From the NCBI RefSeq assembly GCF_016862395.1, contig NZ_BOMW01000061.1, forward strand, positions 20,633 through 84,632: a DNA stretch of 64,000 bases, in the 5' to 3' direction. This DNA is from Actinoplanes siamensis (GTDB lineage Bacteria; Actinomycetota; Actinomycetes; Mycobacteriales; Micromonosporaceae). Below the pieces are notes generated by a model, which worked only from the letters and a program-made list of their open reading frames with translations, was not told the DNA's origin and did no database searches. Positions 24,424 to 32,589 of this stretch are shown one piece after another. The number at the start of each line of letters is the position of its first letter. Position 1 is the stretch's first letter. Made by a program: the position numbers and the translations under genes.

Positions 24424-26706
24424 ATGAGGAGGAGCATGATCGGCTGGTCGGCGGTGATCCGTCACGCCCGCGCCGCCGCCTTCCTCACCGGTCTGCTGGT
24501 GCTGGTCTTCAGCGTGTTCTCCAGCGCGCTCGCGGCCCGCGACAAACAGGTGGCGACGCAGGACCACGCGCTCGACCTCACGCTCGGGCAACAGGTCGCG
24601 GCGGTCCGGAACTACTTCGAGCAGTCCCGCGCGATCGCCGAGGTGCTCGCCGACAGCCCGGTCTTCATCGACTTCTTCCAGGCGCCCGGCACCACCGCCG
24701 AGAAGATCGCCGCCGGCGGCCCGCTGCTGCAACGGGTCCAGGACGCCCTGGCCTACCTGGAGCAGCTCTACCCGGGCCGGGTCGGTGAGGCATGTTTCGT
24801 CGACGGCGACGGGCGGCAGATCGCCCGGGTCGTCGACGGGCTGCCCACCACCGCCGCCGGCCTGCGGCAGTACGAGAGCAAGACCCCGTACTTCAACCCG
24901 ACGCTGAACCTCGGCCCGGAGCGGGTCTACCAGACCCAGGCGTACGAGTCGCCGGACACCCACAACGCGGTCATCTCCAACTCGATAGTGGTGACGGCGA
25001 ACGGGCACACCGGCATCGTGCACTTCGAGATCGCGCTGGACAGCTTCCGGATGCCGGCGACCAGCGGCGGCCGCGCCGCGTCGATCATCGACGCCGGGAC
25101 CGGCAACGTCCTGGTCGACTCGCGGGCCGAGACCACCGCCGGCGGCAACGGCGACCGGACGTTCGCCCCGCTGGCCGTGCACGGCGGCCTGGCCGGCATG
25201 ACCACGCTGGCCGACCGCCGGGTAGCGTTCCAGCGGCTGCCGGCCACCCTGAACAACGCCAACGACTGGTACGTCGCCGTCTCCGCCCCGGTCTACGGCC
25301 TGGGCTGGACCCGCGGGTTCAGCGTCGGCTCGCTGGCGCTGCTGCTCGGCGCCCTGGTCACCATCCTGATCTCCGGGCTGAGCTGGCGCAGCCACTCCCG
25401 GTCGGTGCGCCGCGCCGCCACCCACGACCCGCTCACCGGCCTGCCGAACCGGGCCCTGTTCACCGAGCGCACCCAGGCCGCCCTGCGCGGCGGTCGACCC
25501 GCCGCGGCGCTGATCGTCAACCTGCGCGGCTTCCGCAACGTCAACGACGTGCTCGGCCACCGGCACGGCGACCTGCTGCTCAAGGAGGTAGCCCGGCGGC
25601 TGGCCGAGGCCGCGCCGGCCGGGGCCACGGTGGCCCGGATCGGCGGCGCCGACGACTTCGCGGTGCTGCTGCCCGGCGCGGACCTGGCGCAGGCGCGCGC
25701 CACGGCCGAGACGCTGCTCGCCGAGCTGCACCGGACGTTCCTGATCGAGGATTTCCACGTGGACGTGGAGGCCAACGCCGGCCTGGCCGCCGCCCCGGAG
25801 CACGGCGCCGACGCCCAGACGCTGCTGCGGCACGCCGACGCCGCGCTGCACCTGGCCAAGGAGCAGGCCAGCGGCGTGCAGCAGTACGATCCGGCACACG
25901 ACGGGAACACCGCGAGCCGGCTGGAGCTGCTCGGCGACCTGCGCCGTGCGATCGGCACCGACGACCAGCTGTCGCTGCACTACCAGCCGAAGGTCTCGCT
26001 GGCCACCGGCCGGGTCACCGGCGCCGAGGCGCTGATCCGCTGGCAGCACCCGCAGCGCGGCCGGGTGTTCCCGGACGTGTTCATCCCGACGGCCGAGTCG
26101 ACGAGCCTGATCCACCCGCTGACCAGCCACGTGCTGGAGCTGGCGGTGCGGCAGGCGAAGATCTGGGCGCAGCGCGGAACGCCGATCCCGGTGGCGGTCA
26201 ACCTGTCCACCCGCTGTCTGCTCGACCCGGGCTTCACGGCGCAGGTCTTCGGGCTGCTGTACCGCACCGGGCTGCCGGCCCACCTGCTGAAGCTGGAGAT
26301 CACCGAGAGTGTGGCGATGGCCGACCCGGACCGGGCGCTGACCGTGCTGCGCGCCCTGCACGACGGCGGGATCAGCCTGTCCATCGACGACTTCGGCACC
26401 GGGCACTCGTCGATGACGTACCTGCAGCACCTGCCGGTCGACGAGTTGAAGATCGACAAGTCGTTCGTGCAGGCCATGGCGAACAGCCACGGCGACGCGG
26501 TGCTGGTCCGCACCGCCATCACGCTGGCGCACAACCTGGGACTGTCGGTGGTGGCCGAGGGCGTCGAGGACGAGGCCGCGGTCGCCGCGCTGCGTGAGCT
26601 GGGCTGCGACGTCGCGCAGGGTTACCACTACGCTCGGCCGATGCCGGCCGCCGACTTCGACGAATGGTTCACGGCCCACGCGGCCGGCATGTCCGTCGAT
26701 GCCTGA
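24424..26706 (+). CDS. Membrane GGDEF-EAL protein, degenerate GGDEF, intact EAL
   Basis: About 760 residues: membrane helix near 12-38, extracytoplasmic sensor domain (about 40-295, Cache-like), second helix 299-320, GGDEF domain, EAL domain. The GGDEF motif reads GGADDF at about 405, so diguanylate cyclase activity is probably lost. The EAL domain keeps GAEALIRWQHP, VNLSTR, LEITES, DDFGTGHSS, ELKIDKSF and VAEGVE, so c-di-GMP hydrolysis is likely. It would lower c-di-GMP in answer to an external signal. Starts at ATG 24424 or ATG 24436; an AGGAGG sits between them. No partner gene overlaps. Confidence 0.88.
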   Translation: MRRSMIGWSAVIRHARAAAFLTGLLVLVFSVFSSALAARDKQVATQDHALDLTLGQQVAAVRNYFEQSRAIAEVLADSPVFIDFFQAPGTTAEKIAAGGPLLQRVQDALAYLEQLYPGRVGEACFVDGDGRQIARVVDGLPTTAAGLRQYESKTPYFNPTLNLGPERVYQTQAYESPDTHNAVISNSIVVTANGHTGIVHFEIALDSFRMPATSGGRAASIIDAGTGNVLVDSRAETTAGGNGDRTFAPLAVHGGLAGMTTLADRRVAFQRLPATLNNANDWYVAVSAPVYGLGWTRGFSVGSLALLLGALVTILISGLSWRSHSRSVRRAATHDPLTGLPNRALFTERTQAALRGGRPAAALIVNLRGFRNVNDVLGHRHGDLLLKEVARRLAEAAPAGATVARIGGADDFAVLLPGADLAQARATAETLLAELHRTFLIEDFHVDVEANAGLAAAPEHGADAQTLLRHADAALHLAKEQASGVQQYDPAHDGNTASRLELLGDLRRAIGTDDQLSLHYQPKVSLATGRVTGAEALIRWQHPQRGRVFPDVFIPTAESTSLIHPLTSHVLELAVRQAKIWAQRGTPIPVAVNLSTRCLLDPGFTAQVFGLLYRTGLPAHLLKLEITESVAMADPDRALTVLRALHDGGISLSIDDFGTGHSSMTYLQHLPVDELKIDKSFVQAMANSHGDAVLVRTAITLAHNLGLSVVAEGVEDEAAVAALRELGCDVAQGYHYARPMPAADFDEWFTAHAAGMSVDA

Positions 26707-26832
26707 TCCCCACCGGGCCAGGCCAGGAGGGGCCCCGTCCGATCGGGTGGCCCCGGGCCGGGACCGGACGGCGCCGGCCGGGCACGCGGCACGCATGGCG
26801 CTCGCCGCCCGCACTCACTACCGTTCGGGAAC

Positions 26833-27660
26833 GTGACCAAGACTCTCGTTCTCGGCGGCGGTGGCGTGACCGGCATCGCCTGGCATCTCGGACTGCTCTG
26901 TGGACTCCAGCGGGCCGGCGTCCCCCTCACCGACGCCGGCACCGTCATCGGCACGTCGGCCGGATCGGTGGTGGGCACGCTGGTCGCGGCCGGCGCCGAC
27001 CTGGAGGCCGCGGTGCACGCGCAGCAGCAGGAGGTGGCCCGGCCGGGCGGGCGGCCCGCGCCGCGTCCGGGTTCCTGGCTGGCCAGCCTGTCGGTGCTGC
27101 TCGACCCGTCCCTGCCCCCGCGGGAGGCCCGGGCCCGGGTGGGTGCGATGGCGCTGGCCGCGTCCACCCAGGACGAGGCGAGCTGGCTGGCGCGGATCGG
27201 CGGGCTGCTGCCGGTCCACGAGTGGCCGGCCGGTGACCTGCGGCTGGTGGTCGTGGACACCGCCGACGGGCAGGACCGCGTGCTGGACGCGGCGTCCGGC
27301 GCTCCCCTGCCGCACGCCGTGGCCGCGAGCTGCGCGGTGCCCGGATTGATGCCGCCGGTGACCATCGGCGGGCGGCGGTACATGGACGGCGGCGTGCGGC
27401 TGGGCGCCGGAGCGGACCTCGCCGCCGGGGCGGAGCGGCTGGTCGTGATCGCGCCGATGGCCGCGCTCGACCGGGACCGGATCGTGGCCGAGATGGCGGC
27501 CTCCGGGGCCGGCAAGACGCTGCTGATCGAGCCGGACGCGGCCGCGCTCGAGGCGTTCGGGCCGGACGTGATGGATCCGGTGCGACGTCCCGCGGCGGTC
27601 CGGGCGGGGCTCCGGCAGGGCGAGGAGCTGGCTGGGGCCGTACGCCCGATCTGGTGTTGA
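26833..27660 (+). CDS. Patatin-like phospholipase
   Basis: 275 residues. LVLGGGGVTGIAWH is the glycine-rich oxyanion motif, VIGTSAGS the GxSxG nucleophile elbow with its serine near residue 41, and YMDGGVR supplies the dyad aspartate (DGG). All catalytic elements of the patatin family are present, so it probably hydrolyses acyl esters of membrane lipids. No signal peptide is seen. The GTG at 26833 directly precedes the first conserved strand. Nothing nearby suggests it is a secreted toxin. Confidence 0.88.
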   Translation: MTKTLVLGGGGVTGIAWHLGLLCGLQRAGVPLTDAGTVIGTSAGSVVGTLVAAGADLEAAVHAQQQEVARPGGRPAPRPGSWLASLSVLLDPSLPPREARARVGAMALAASTQDEASWLARIGGLLPVHEWPAGDLRLVVVDTADGQDRVLDAASGAPLPHAVAASCAVPGLMPPVTIGGRRYMDGGVRLGAGADLAAGAERLVVIAPMAALDRDRIVAEMAASGAGKTLLIEPDAAALEAFGPDVMDPVRRPAAVRAGLRQGEELAGAVRPIWC

Positions 27661-27759
27661 TCCGAAGGCCCGTTCCGGGATCTCCCCGGCGGCCCCGCGC
27701 GCGGGACGCATCTCGCGGTTCTCCGGTCGCGCCGCCGGAATCGGCCTAGCCTGCCGGAT

Positions 27760-28923
27760 ATGTCTCGCACCTCGCGTTCGATCGGGACGGGGCTGGCCGC
27801 CGCCGTAGCGGTCCTGCTCGCCGCCGGCCCCGCCCTGGCCGCAACGCCTCACCCGGGCGCCGCGGACTGGACGCAGGACGGTCACGACGCCACACACGAC
27901 GCCTTCAACCCGGACGAGTACCAGATCACCGCCGGCACGCTGCCGCGCCTGGTGCGGCGCTGGTCGGTAGCCACCGCGCCGGGCGCGACCCAGCTGCAGG
28001 CCCCGATCGTCGCCGGCTCGCAGTTGTTCGTCGCGGACAGCACCGGGATCGGCGCCTACACCGCGGCCACCGGCGACGCGGAGTGGCGGTTCGCCTCGGC
28101 CGGCCCGCCGCCCGTGCTGGCCACCGACGGGGCGAGCCTGTTCGCCTACCTGCGCGGCGACACCGGCGCCGAGCTGGTCGCGCTGGACACCGCGTCCGGC
28201 GAGGTACGGTGGCGGCAGCCGGTCCCGTCGGCCGCGCCGGCCGGGCGGTTGCTGCTCGACCAGGGGATCGTGGTCGCCGGCGGCAACGACGCGACGACCG
28301 CCGGCGCCTGGGCGTTCGACGCGGCGACCGGAAACCCGGCCTGGCAGCGGCTCGGCGTGGACCCGCAGTGGCCGGTCGCCGACGGCAGGATCCTGCTCTC
28401 CCGGCCGGACGGCGGCGGCGTGCTCGCCGCCGACATCGTCACCGGCAACCAGGTCTGGGAGACCGGCAAGGACTGGTTCGGGTACGCCGCCGACCCGTCC
28501 AGCCGGTTCTTCCTGGTGGACGAGGACACCCAGCTGCTCAAGGTGCGCGCCGACTCCGGGACGGTGGTCTGGCGGCGGGCCGGCCTGGGAGGCCTGCCGG
28601 CGATCGACCACGACCGGATCTACACCGGCGACGCCGACGAGCCGGAGACGGTGGTGGCGGTCGACCTGGCCACCGGCGAGCCGTTGTGGCGGCTCGGCGC
28701 CGGGCTGCTGCCGACGGTGGCCGGCGGGGTGATCTGGATCAGCCACAGCACCCAGGAGTCCGGCTGGCAGCTGGAGGCTCTCGACCCGGCCACCGGCACC
28801 CCGTCCGACCTGCCCGCGGCGGTCCACGAGGCGGGCGGCCCGGATCGTGCGGTGGTGGCGCACGGCTGGCTCTACACCACCGACGGCGCGACCTTGCGCG
28901 CCTTCACCGCGGCCGGTCCCTGA
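27760..28923 (+). CDS. Secreted PQQ-like beta-propeller protein
   Basis: 387 residues: signal peptide about 1-28 (ending ALA-AT), then a propeller made of repeats such as GAYTAATGDAEWRF, VALDTASGEVRWRQ, AFDAATGNPAWQR and VDLATGEPLWRLG. These are PQQ-type blades (xALDxxTGxxxW). No enzyme domain is attached and the tryptophan-docking pattern is loose, so it is more likely a binding or scaffold protein than a quinoprotein dehydrogenase. A TAGCCT hexamer lies 11 bases before the ATG, suggesting a leaderless message. Confidence 0.75.
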   Translation: MSRTSRSIGTGLAAAVAVLLAAGPALAATPHPGAADWTQDGHDATHDAFNPDEYQITAGTLPRLVRRWSVATAPGATQLQAPIVAGSQLFVADSTGIGAYTAATGDAEWRFASAGPPPVLATDGASLFAYLRGDTGAELVALDTASGEVRWRQPVPSAAPAGRLLLDQGIVVAGGNDATTAGAWAFDAATGNPAWQRLGVDPQWPVADGRILLSRPDGGGVLAADIVTGNQVWETGKDWFGYAADPSSRFFLVDEDTQLLKVRADSGTVVWRRAGLGGLPAIDHDRIYTGDADEPETVVAVDLATGEPLWRLGAGLLPTVAGGVIWISHSTQESGWQLEALDPATGTPSDLPAAVHEAGGPDRAVVAHGWLYTTDGATLRAFTAAGP

Positions 28924-29024
28924 TCCGGTCCGGACCCGGCCGCGTCCGGTTCGCGCGCCGCCGGGCCGCACCGCGCGGGCCCCGCGGCTGCCGCGCGCCC
29001 GCGCCGTCACGTGCTCCGCGGACG

Positions 29025-29052
29025 CCCGGCGGGCTGGTGCCAGCCCGCCGGG
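29025..29052. terminator. Hairpin terminator between convergent genes
   Basis: CCCGGCGGGCTGG and CCAGCCCGCCGGG pair perfectly around a two-base centre. It lies between the converging propeller and chitinase genes and can serve both strands. Confidence 0.8.
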
Positions 29053-29062
29053 TCGTGGCGGG

Positions 29063-30451
29063 TCAGCCGAGAGCGTTCAGGAACGGCTCGTGGCTGTTCT
29101 TGAACTCCCACGAGTAGAAGTTGTCCCAGTTGATGCTCCACGTCATCAGGCCGCGGAAATTCGGGTTGGTGCCGCTGCGCGGCGCGTAGGAACCGCAGTT
29201 CGTGCCCTTGACCAGGCAGTTCACCGCCTGCTGGACGGCCGCCGGCGCGACGTAGCCGTTGCCGGCGCTGACCGAGCTGGGGGCGCCGAAGGCGATCTGG
29301 TCCTCGCGCAGAGCCGGGAACATGTTCGCCGTGTTGCCGGCCACCGGGAAACCGGCCAGCAGCATGTCGGTCATCGCGATGTGGAAGTCCGCGCCGCCCA
29401 TCGAGTGGTACTGGCCGTCCAGGCCCATGATCGAGCCGGAGTTGTAGTCCTGCACGTGCAGCACGGTGAGGTCGTTGCGCAGGGCGTAGATCACCGGGAG
29501 GTACGACCCGGCGCGCGGGTCCTGGCCGCCCCACGGGCCGGAGCCGTAATACTGGTAGCCGAGCTGGACGAAGAACGTCTCCGGGGCCATGGTCAGCACG
29601 AAGCCCGCGCCGTACCGGGCCTTGAGCGACTTCAACGCGCTGATCAGGTTGACGATCACCGGGGTGGTCGGGTTCCTGAAATCGGTGTCACCGGTGTTCA
29701 GCGACAGCGAGTGGCCCTCGAAGTCGACGTCGACGCCGTCCAGGCCGTACTTGTCGATGATCGCGCCGACCGAGCTGACGAACCTGTCCCGGGCCGCGGT
29801 GGTGGTCAGCTGCACCTGGCCGTTGGCGCCGCCGATGGAGAGCAGCACCTTCTTGCCGGCCGCGCGCTTGGCCCGGATCGCCGCGACGAACTCCGCGTCG
29901 GACTCGACGCCGGGGCACTCGGTGGCCGGGCAGAGCCGGAACTGGATGTCGCCGGAGGTGGCGCTGGTCGGCTCGCCGAAGGCCAGGTTGATGATGTCCC
30001 ACTCGGCCGGCACGTCCGCCATCCGCAGGTAGCCGGAGCCGTTGGCGAAGCTGGCGTGCAGGTAGCCGATCAGCGCGTGCTTCGGCAGCCCGCCCACCGG
30101 GGGCGGCGTGCCCGGCGAGGTGGACGGGGTGGGCGACGCGGACGCCGAGGGCGACGGGGAGGAGCTGGGCCTGGTCACCGACGGGGAGGGGTTGCCGGTC
30201 CCGCCGCAGGCGCCGTTGTTGGCCCAGACGTCCCACTGGCCGCTCTTGAGGACCGGGTCCTCGCCCTGGGTCCACCACTTCGCGGTGTAGTTGTTGCCGC
30301 CCTTGGAGACGACGTTGTCCTTGACGTAGGCAGTGGTGGCGCTCCACGCCGGAGCACAGGCCACGGCGGCGCTCGCGGTGGCCGCGACATAGACGGTTGA
30401 GCACGCAGCGGCCAGAGCAGCCGCGGCCGCGAGGAGGACGGATCGACGCAT
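29063..30451 (-). CDS. Secreted GH18 chitinase with CBM5/12
   Basis: 462 residues: signal peptide about 1-29, chitin-binding CBM5/12 (31-82: WSATTAYVKDNVV, NNYTAKWWTQGEDP, WDVW), Ser/Pro/Thr linker 86-120, GH18 barrel 124-462. Conserved strand KVLLSIGG at 201-208 and the DxxDxDxE motif LDGVDVDFEG at 237-246 with E245 as proton donor. GLMTWSINWD near the end lines the substrate pocket. Cuts chitin, probably to chitobiose. ATG 30451 was chosen over a TTG two codons upstream. No ribosome site is obvious; upstream lies an AT-rich stretch (ttaacagtcctaataattg) typical of strong promoters. Confidence 0.92.
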   Translation of the reverse strand: MRRSVLLAAAAALAAACSTVYVAATASAAVACAPAWSATTAYVKDNVVSKGGNNYTAKWWTQGEDPVLKSGQWDVWANNGACGGTGNPSPSVTRPSSSPSPSASASPTPSTSPGTPPPVGGLPKHALIGYLHASFANGSGYLRMADVPAEWDIINLAFGEPTSATSGDIQFRLCPATECPGVESDAEFVAAIRAKRAAGKKVLLSIGGANGQVQLTTTAARDRFVSSVGAIIDKYGLDGVDVDFEGHSLSLNTGDTDFRNPTTPVIVNLISALKSLKARYGAGFVLTMAPETFFVQLGYQYYGSGPWGGQDPRAGSYLPVIYALRNDLTVLHVQDYNSGSIMGLDGQYHSMGGADFHIAMTDMLLAGFPVAGNTANMFPALREDQIAFGAPSSVSAGNGYVAPAAVQQAVNCLVKGTNCGSYAPRSGTNPNFRGLMTWSINWDNFYSWEFKNSHEPFLNALG

Positions 30452-30597
30452 GCGCAATTATTAGGACTGTTAACTGAAGATGTAAAGGGGCGGGCGCGAT
30501 CGTCGCGCCGCGCGATCGCGGCGGTGGCGTCAGGTGATCGGCTCCGCGCCGCCGCCCGCACTCCCGGCGCGGGCTCTCCCGGGCGCCGCCGCTCGCG

Positions 30598-31398
30598 CTA
30601 CCAGGTGGCGAGGACGCGGGCCTGGCCTCCGGACCCACCCTCGTACGGGATCAGGCCCACGAAGATCGTCGCGCCCCGGCGCGGCAGCCGGCCCAGGTTG
30701 GCCAGGTTCTCGATGCCGTAACGGTCGGCGCCGGTGAGCGCCAGGTGCGTGTCGAACGTCGCCGAGCTGCCGGGGTCGATGCTCAGCGTGTCGACGCCCA
30801 GCGCCCGGATCCTCCGGCTGCGCAGCAGCCACTCGCACGCGTCCGTGCCGAAGCCGGGGAAGTGCAGCGTTCCCGCGCTGTCGGCGCCCCGGTACGCGCC
30901 GGCGTCGCCCACCTTGGCCCCCCAGCCGGAGTACATCAGCACCGCCGCGCCGTCCGGGATCCGCCCGTGCCGGCGCTCGAACGCGCGCAGGTCGTCGACG
31001 GTCACGACGGTGTCCGGGTCGCGCGCCGCCCGGGCCGCGATGTCCACCACGACAGCCGGGAGCAGCAGCTCCGAGGGGTGCAGCTCGGTCGACGTCCGGC
31101 CGCCGGTGGTGAAGTGCGCGGGCGCGTCGACGTGCGTGCCGACGTGCTCCAGCACGCGCCACTGCTGCATGTAGTAGCCGTCGGCCGGGATCGTGGTGGC
31201 GGTCCGCCGGGCCGCCTCCTCCCCCGGCGTGAAGGCCGGGAACGCCGGCCCGAGCGGGTAGGTGAGATCCAGCGGCCCGTGGTGGCCCGCCGCGGCCTGG
31301 GCCGGATCGGTCAACGCGACGGACGCGGCGACGCCTGCGCCGCCGAAGAGCGCGGCCCGGCGGGTCAGGCCGCCGGCTTTGTTCTCCTCGATGCACAT
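30598..31398 (-). CDS. Tat-exported cyclase-family protein
   Basis: 266 residues. The N-terminus has TRRAALFGGAGVAASVAL, a twin-arginine signal with cleavage near residue 36 (AQA-AA). The mature part carries HVGTHVDAPAHF, the metal-binding motif of the cyclase/kynurenine-formamidase family, and later RIRALGVDTLSIDPG. It may hydrolyse an amide or lactone outside the cell. TACAGT lies about ten bases before the ATG, so the message may be leaderless. It follows the chitinase gene on the same strand upstream of it but with a 147-base gap. Confidence 0.83.
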   Translation of the reverse strand: MCIEENKAGGLTRRAALFGGAGVAASVALTDPAQAAAGHHGPLDLTYPLGPAFPAFTPGEEAARRTATTIPADGYYMQQWRVLEHVGTHVDAPAHFTTGGRTSTELHPSELLLPAVVVDIAARAARDPDTVVTVDDLRAFERRHGRIPDGAAVLMYSGWGAKVGDAGAYRGADSAGTLHFPGFGTDACEWLLRSRRIRALGVDTLSIDPGSSATFDTHLALTGADRYGIENLANLGRLPRRGATIFVGLIPYEGGSGGQARVLATW

Positions 31399-31450
31399 AT
31401 CCGGGACTGTACGGCGCGGACCGGCCCCGGCGCGGCCCGTCCCCGGACGG

Positions 31451-32122
31451 TCAGGCCATGCGTTCGAACCCGGTGCCGAACCTGCGGATCACCAGGTCAC
31501 CCAGCAGGATCGACATCATCAGGTCGTTTCCTCCGGTGGCGGTCCAGAGCATCGCGGCGGCCTCGCCGTCCAGGCGTACCGTGACCGAGGGCAGGATACG
31601 CGCGTCCACCGTCTGCGGAGGGCCGAAGTCGGCGCGGGACGGCGCCTTCGGCGGCGCGGACTTCGGCGGCGCGGACTTCGGCGGCGCGGACTTCGGCGGC
31701 GCGGACCTCGGCGCGGCCGCCGCCTCCGGGCTGCTCGGCTGGTGGCCGCAGGTGAGGCAGCCGCCGGTGAGTCCGGTGAGGACGTACCTGGTGACCACCT
31801 CGCGGTTGGCCGGCTTCCACCACCGGTCCCCGCACCAGGAGCAGGCGACGCCCGGGAGGTAGACCGCGGCGGCCGCGTGGGCGTCCGCCGCCTCCTGCCC
31901 GTCCTCGGCGTGCTCGCACGGACGGTGCGGACCGCTCGCGGCCGGTCCGGCGGCCAGCGCGAGCCAGCGCGGCTGCGCGCCTGCGGGAGCGCAGGCCCAG
32001 TAACGCTGGGCCCGCGCGAAACCATCGGCGTCCGCCGTGGGGTGGCGCCGCAGCGCCAAGGTCAGCAGCCCCCGCCCGTCTGGGCCGGTAGTCAGCGTGA
32101 AGCGGTCCACCTGCTCGGTCAT
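31451..32122 (-). CDS. Hypothetical zinc-finger protein with SAPPK repeats
   Basis: 223 residues, not recognised. Residues 1-85 are a globular start (MTEQVDRFTLTTGPDGRG). CSWCGD and GGCLTCGH in the middle give a CxxC/CxxC zinc site. Four copies of a five-residue repeat (SAPPK) then form a stiff linker, followed by a C-terminal 60-residue domain (SVTVRLDGEAAAMLWTATGG). ATG 32122 was chosen because the frame further upstream is not protein-like. Function unknown; a domain tethered by a repeat linker to a zinc-binding part. Confidence 0.65.
   Translation of the reverse strand: MTEQVDRFTLTTGPDGRGLLTLALRRHPTADADGFARAQRYWACAPAGAQPRWLALAAGPAASGPHRPCEHAEDGQEAADAHAAAAVYLPGVACSWCGDRWWKPANREVVTRYVLTGLTGGCLTCGHQPSSPEAAAAPRSAPPKSAPPKSAPPKSAPPKAPSRADFGPPQTVDARILPSVTVRLDGEAAAMLWTATGGNDLMMSILLGDLVIRRFGTGFERMA
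31650..31709 (-). repeat. Four tandem 15-bp repeats encoding SAPPK
   Basis: GGCGGCGCGGACTTC occurs three times in a row and a fourth time with one change (GACCTC). The repeats are in frame in the zinc-finger gene, so copy number can vary without breaking the frame. Confidence 0.9.
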
Positions 32123-32547
32123 GGCCCGACCATCGGCACGCCACCGTCCGCGCCAAAGAGATTCCGCCCACGATCCTGCCGGTCGCCGCGGCACCTGCCA
32201 CACGCCACCACGTCGTACCGCTCCAGCACCCTGTCGGCACCCGCCGAGCTGATCCCCGTCACGCCGTGCCGGAAGCAGCCATCACTCCCGGCCACGCACA
32301 CACCCAGATGGCCCCAACCGGCTCCGGCAGCAACCACCACCCCCGGCCGGGGCTGGCCGCCCCGGACCGGGCCGGGAAACGACGACCAGGGCGTTGTGGG
32401 CGATCGATCGCGGGACGGCCTGCAGGGCGATATCGCGGCGACCACGGGGATGCGCCGCGACCGGCCCGCGCCGCCGCCCGCCGAGTCCCTTCAGGACACC
32501 GTCGCGCACGCCGCGCCGAGAATTCGCAGATCACAATATCGATCGAC
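32123..32547. other. Intergenic region without a supported gene
   Basis: Separates the divergent zinc-finger and phoD genes. Open frames exist on both strands but none has a protein-like sequence or a recognisable motif. Confidence 0.4.
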
Positions 32548-32569
32548 GGTCACCCATAGTTCACGTGAC
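32548..32569 (+). promoter_or_regulatory. PHO box (two 11-bp direct repeats)
   Basis: GGTCACCCATA and GTTCACGTGAC are adjacent 11-base units matching the actinomycete PhoP-binding direct repeat (GTTCACC type). They lie 20 bases upstream of phoD, where they would replace a -35 element ahead of a TAGGGT -10-like hexamer at 32576. This fits induction by phosphate starvation. Confidence 0.75.
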
Positions 32570-32589
32570 CCCGCCTAGGGTACAAGACT

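Noticed and set aside
24271..26814. 847-codon open frame opposite the GGDEF-EAL gene
   Set aside because: Sequence is Gly/Arg/Gln/Val low-complexity with no family signal; the sense gene has complete domains.
31650..31709. 15-bp repeats as a CRISPR-like or regulatory array
   Set aside because: They have no spacers and are in frame in a coding sequence, so they are a coding tandem repeat.
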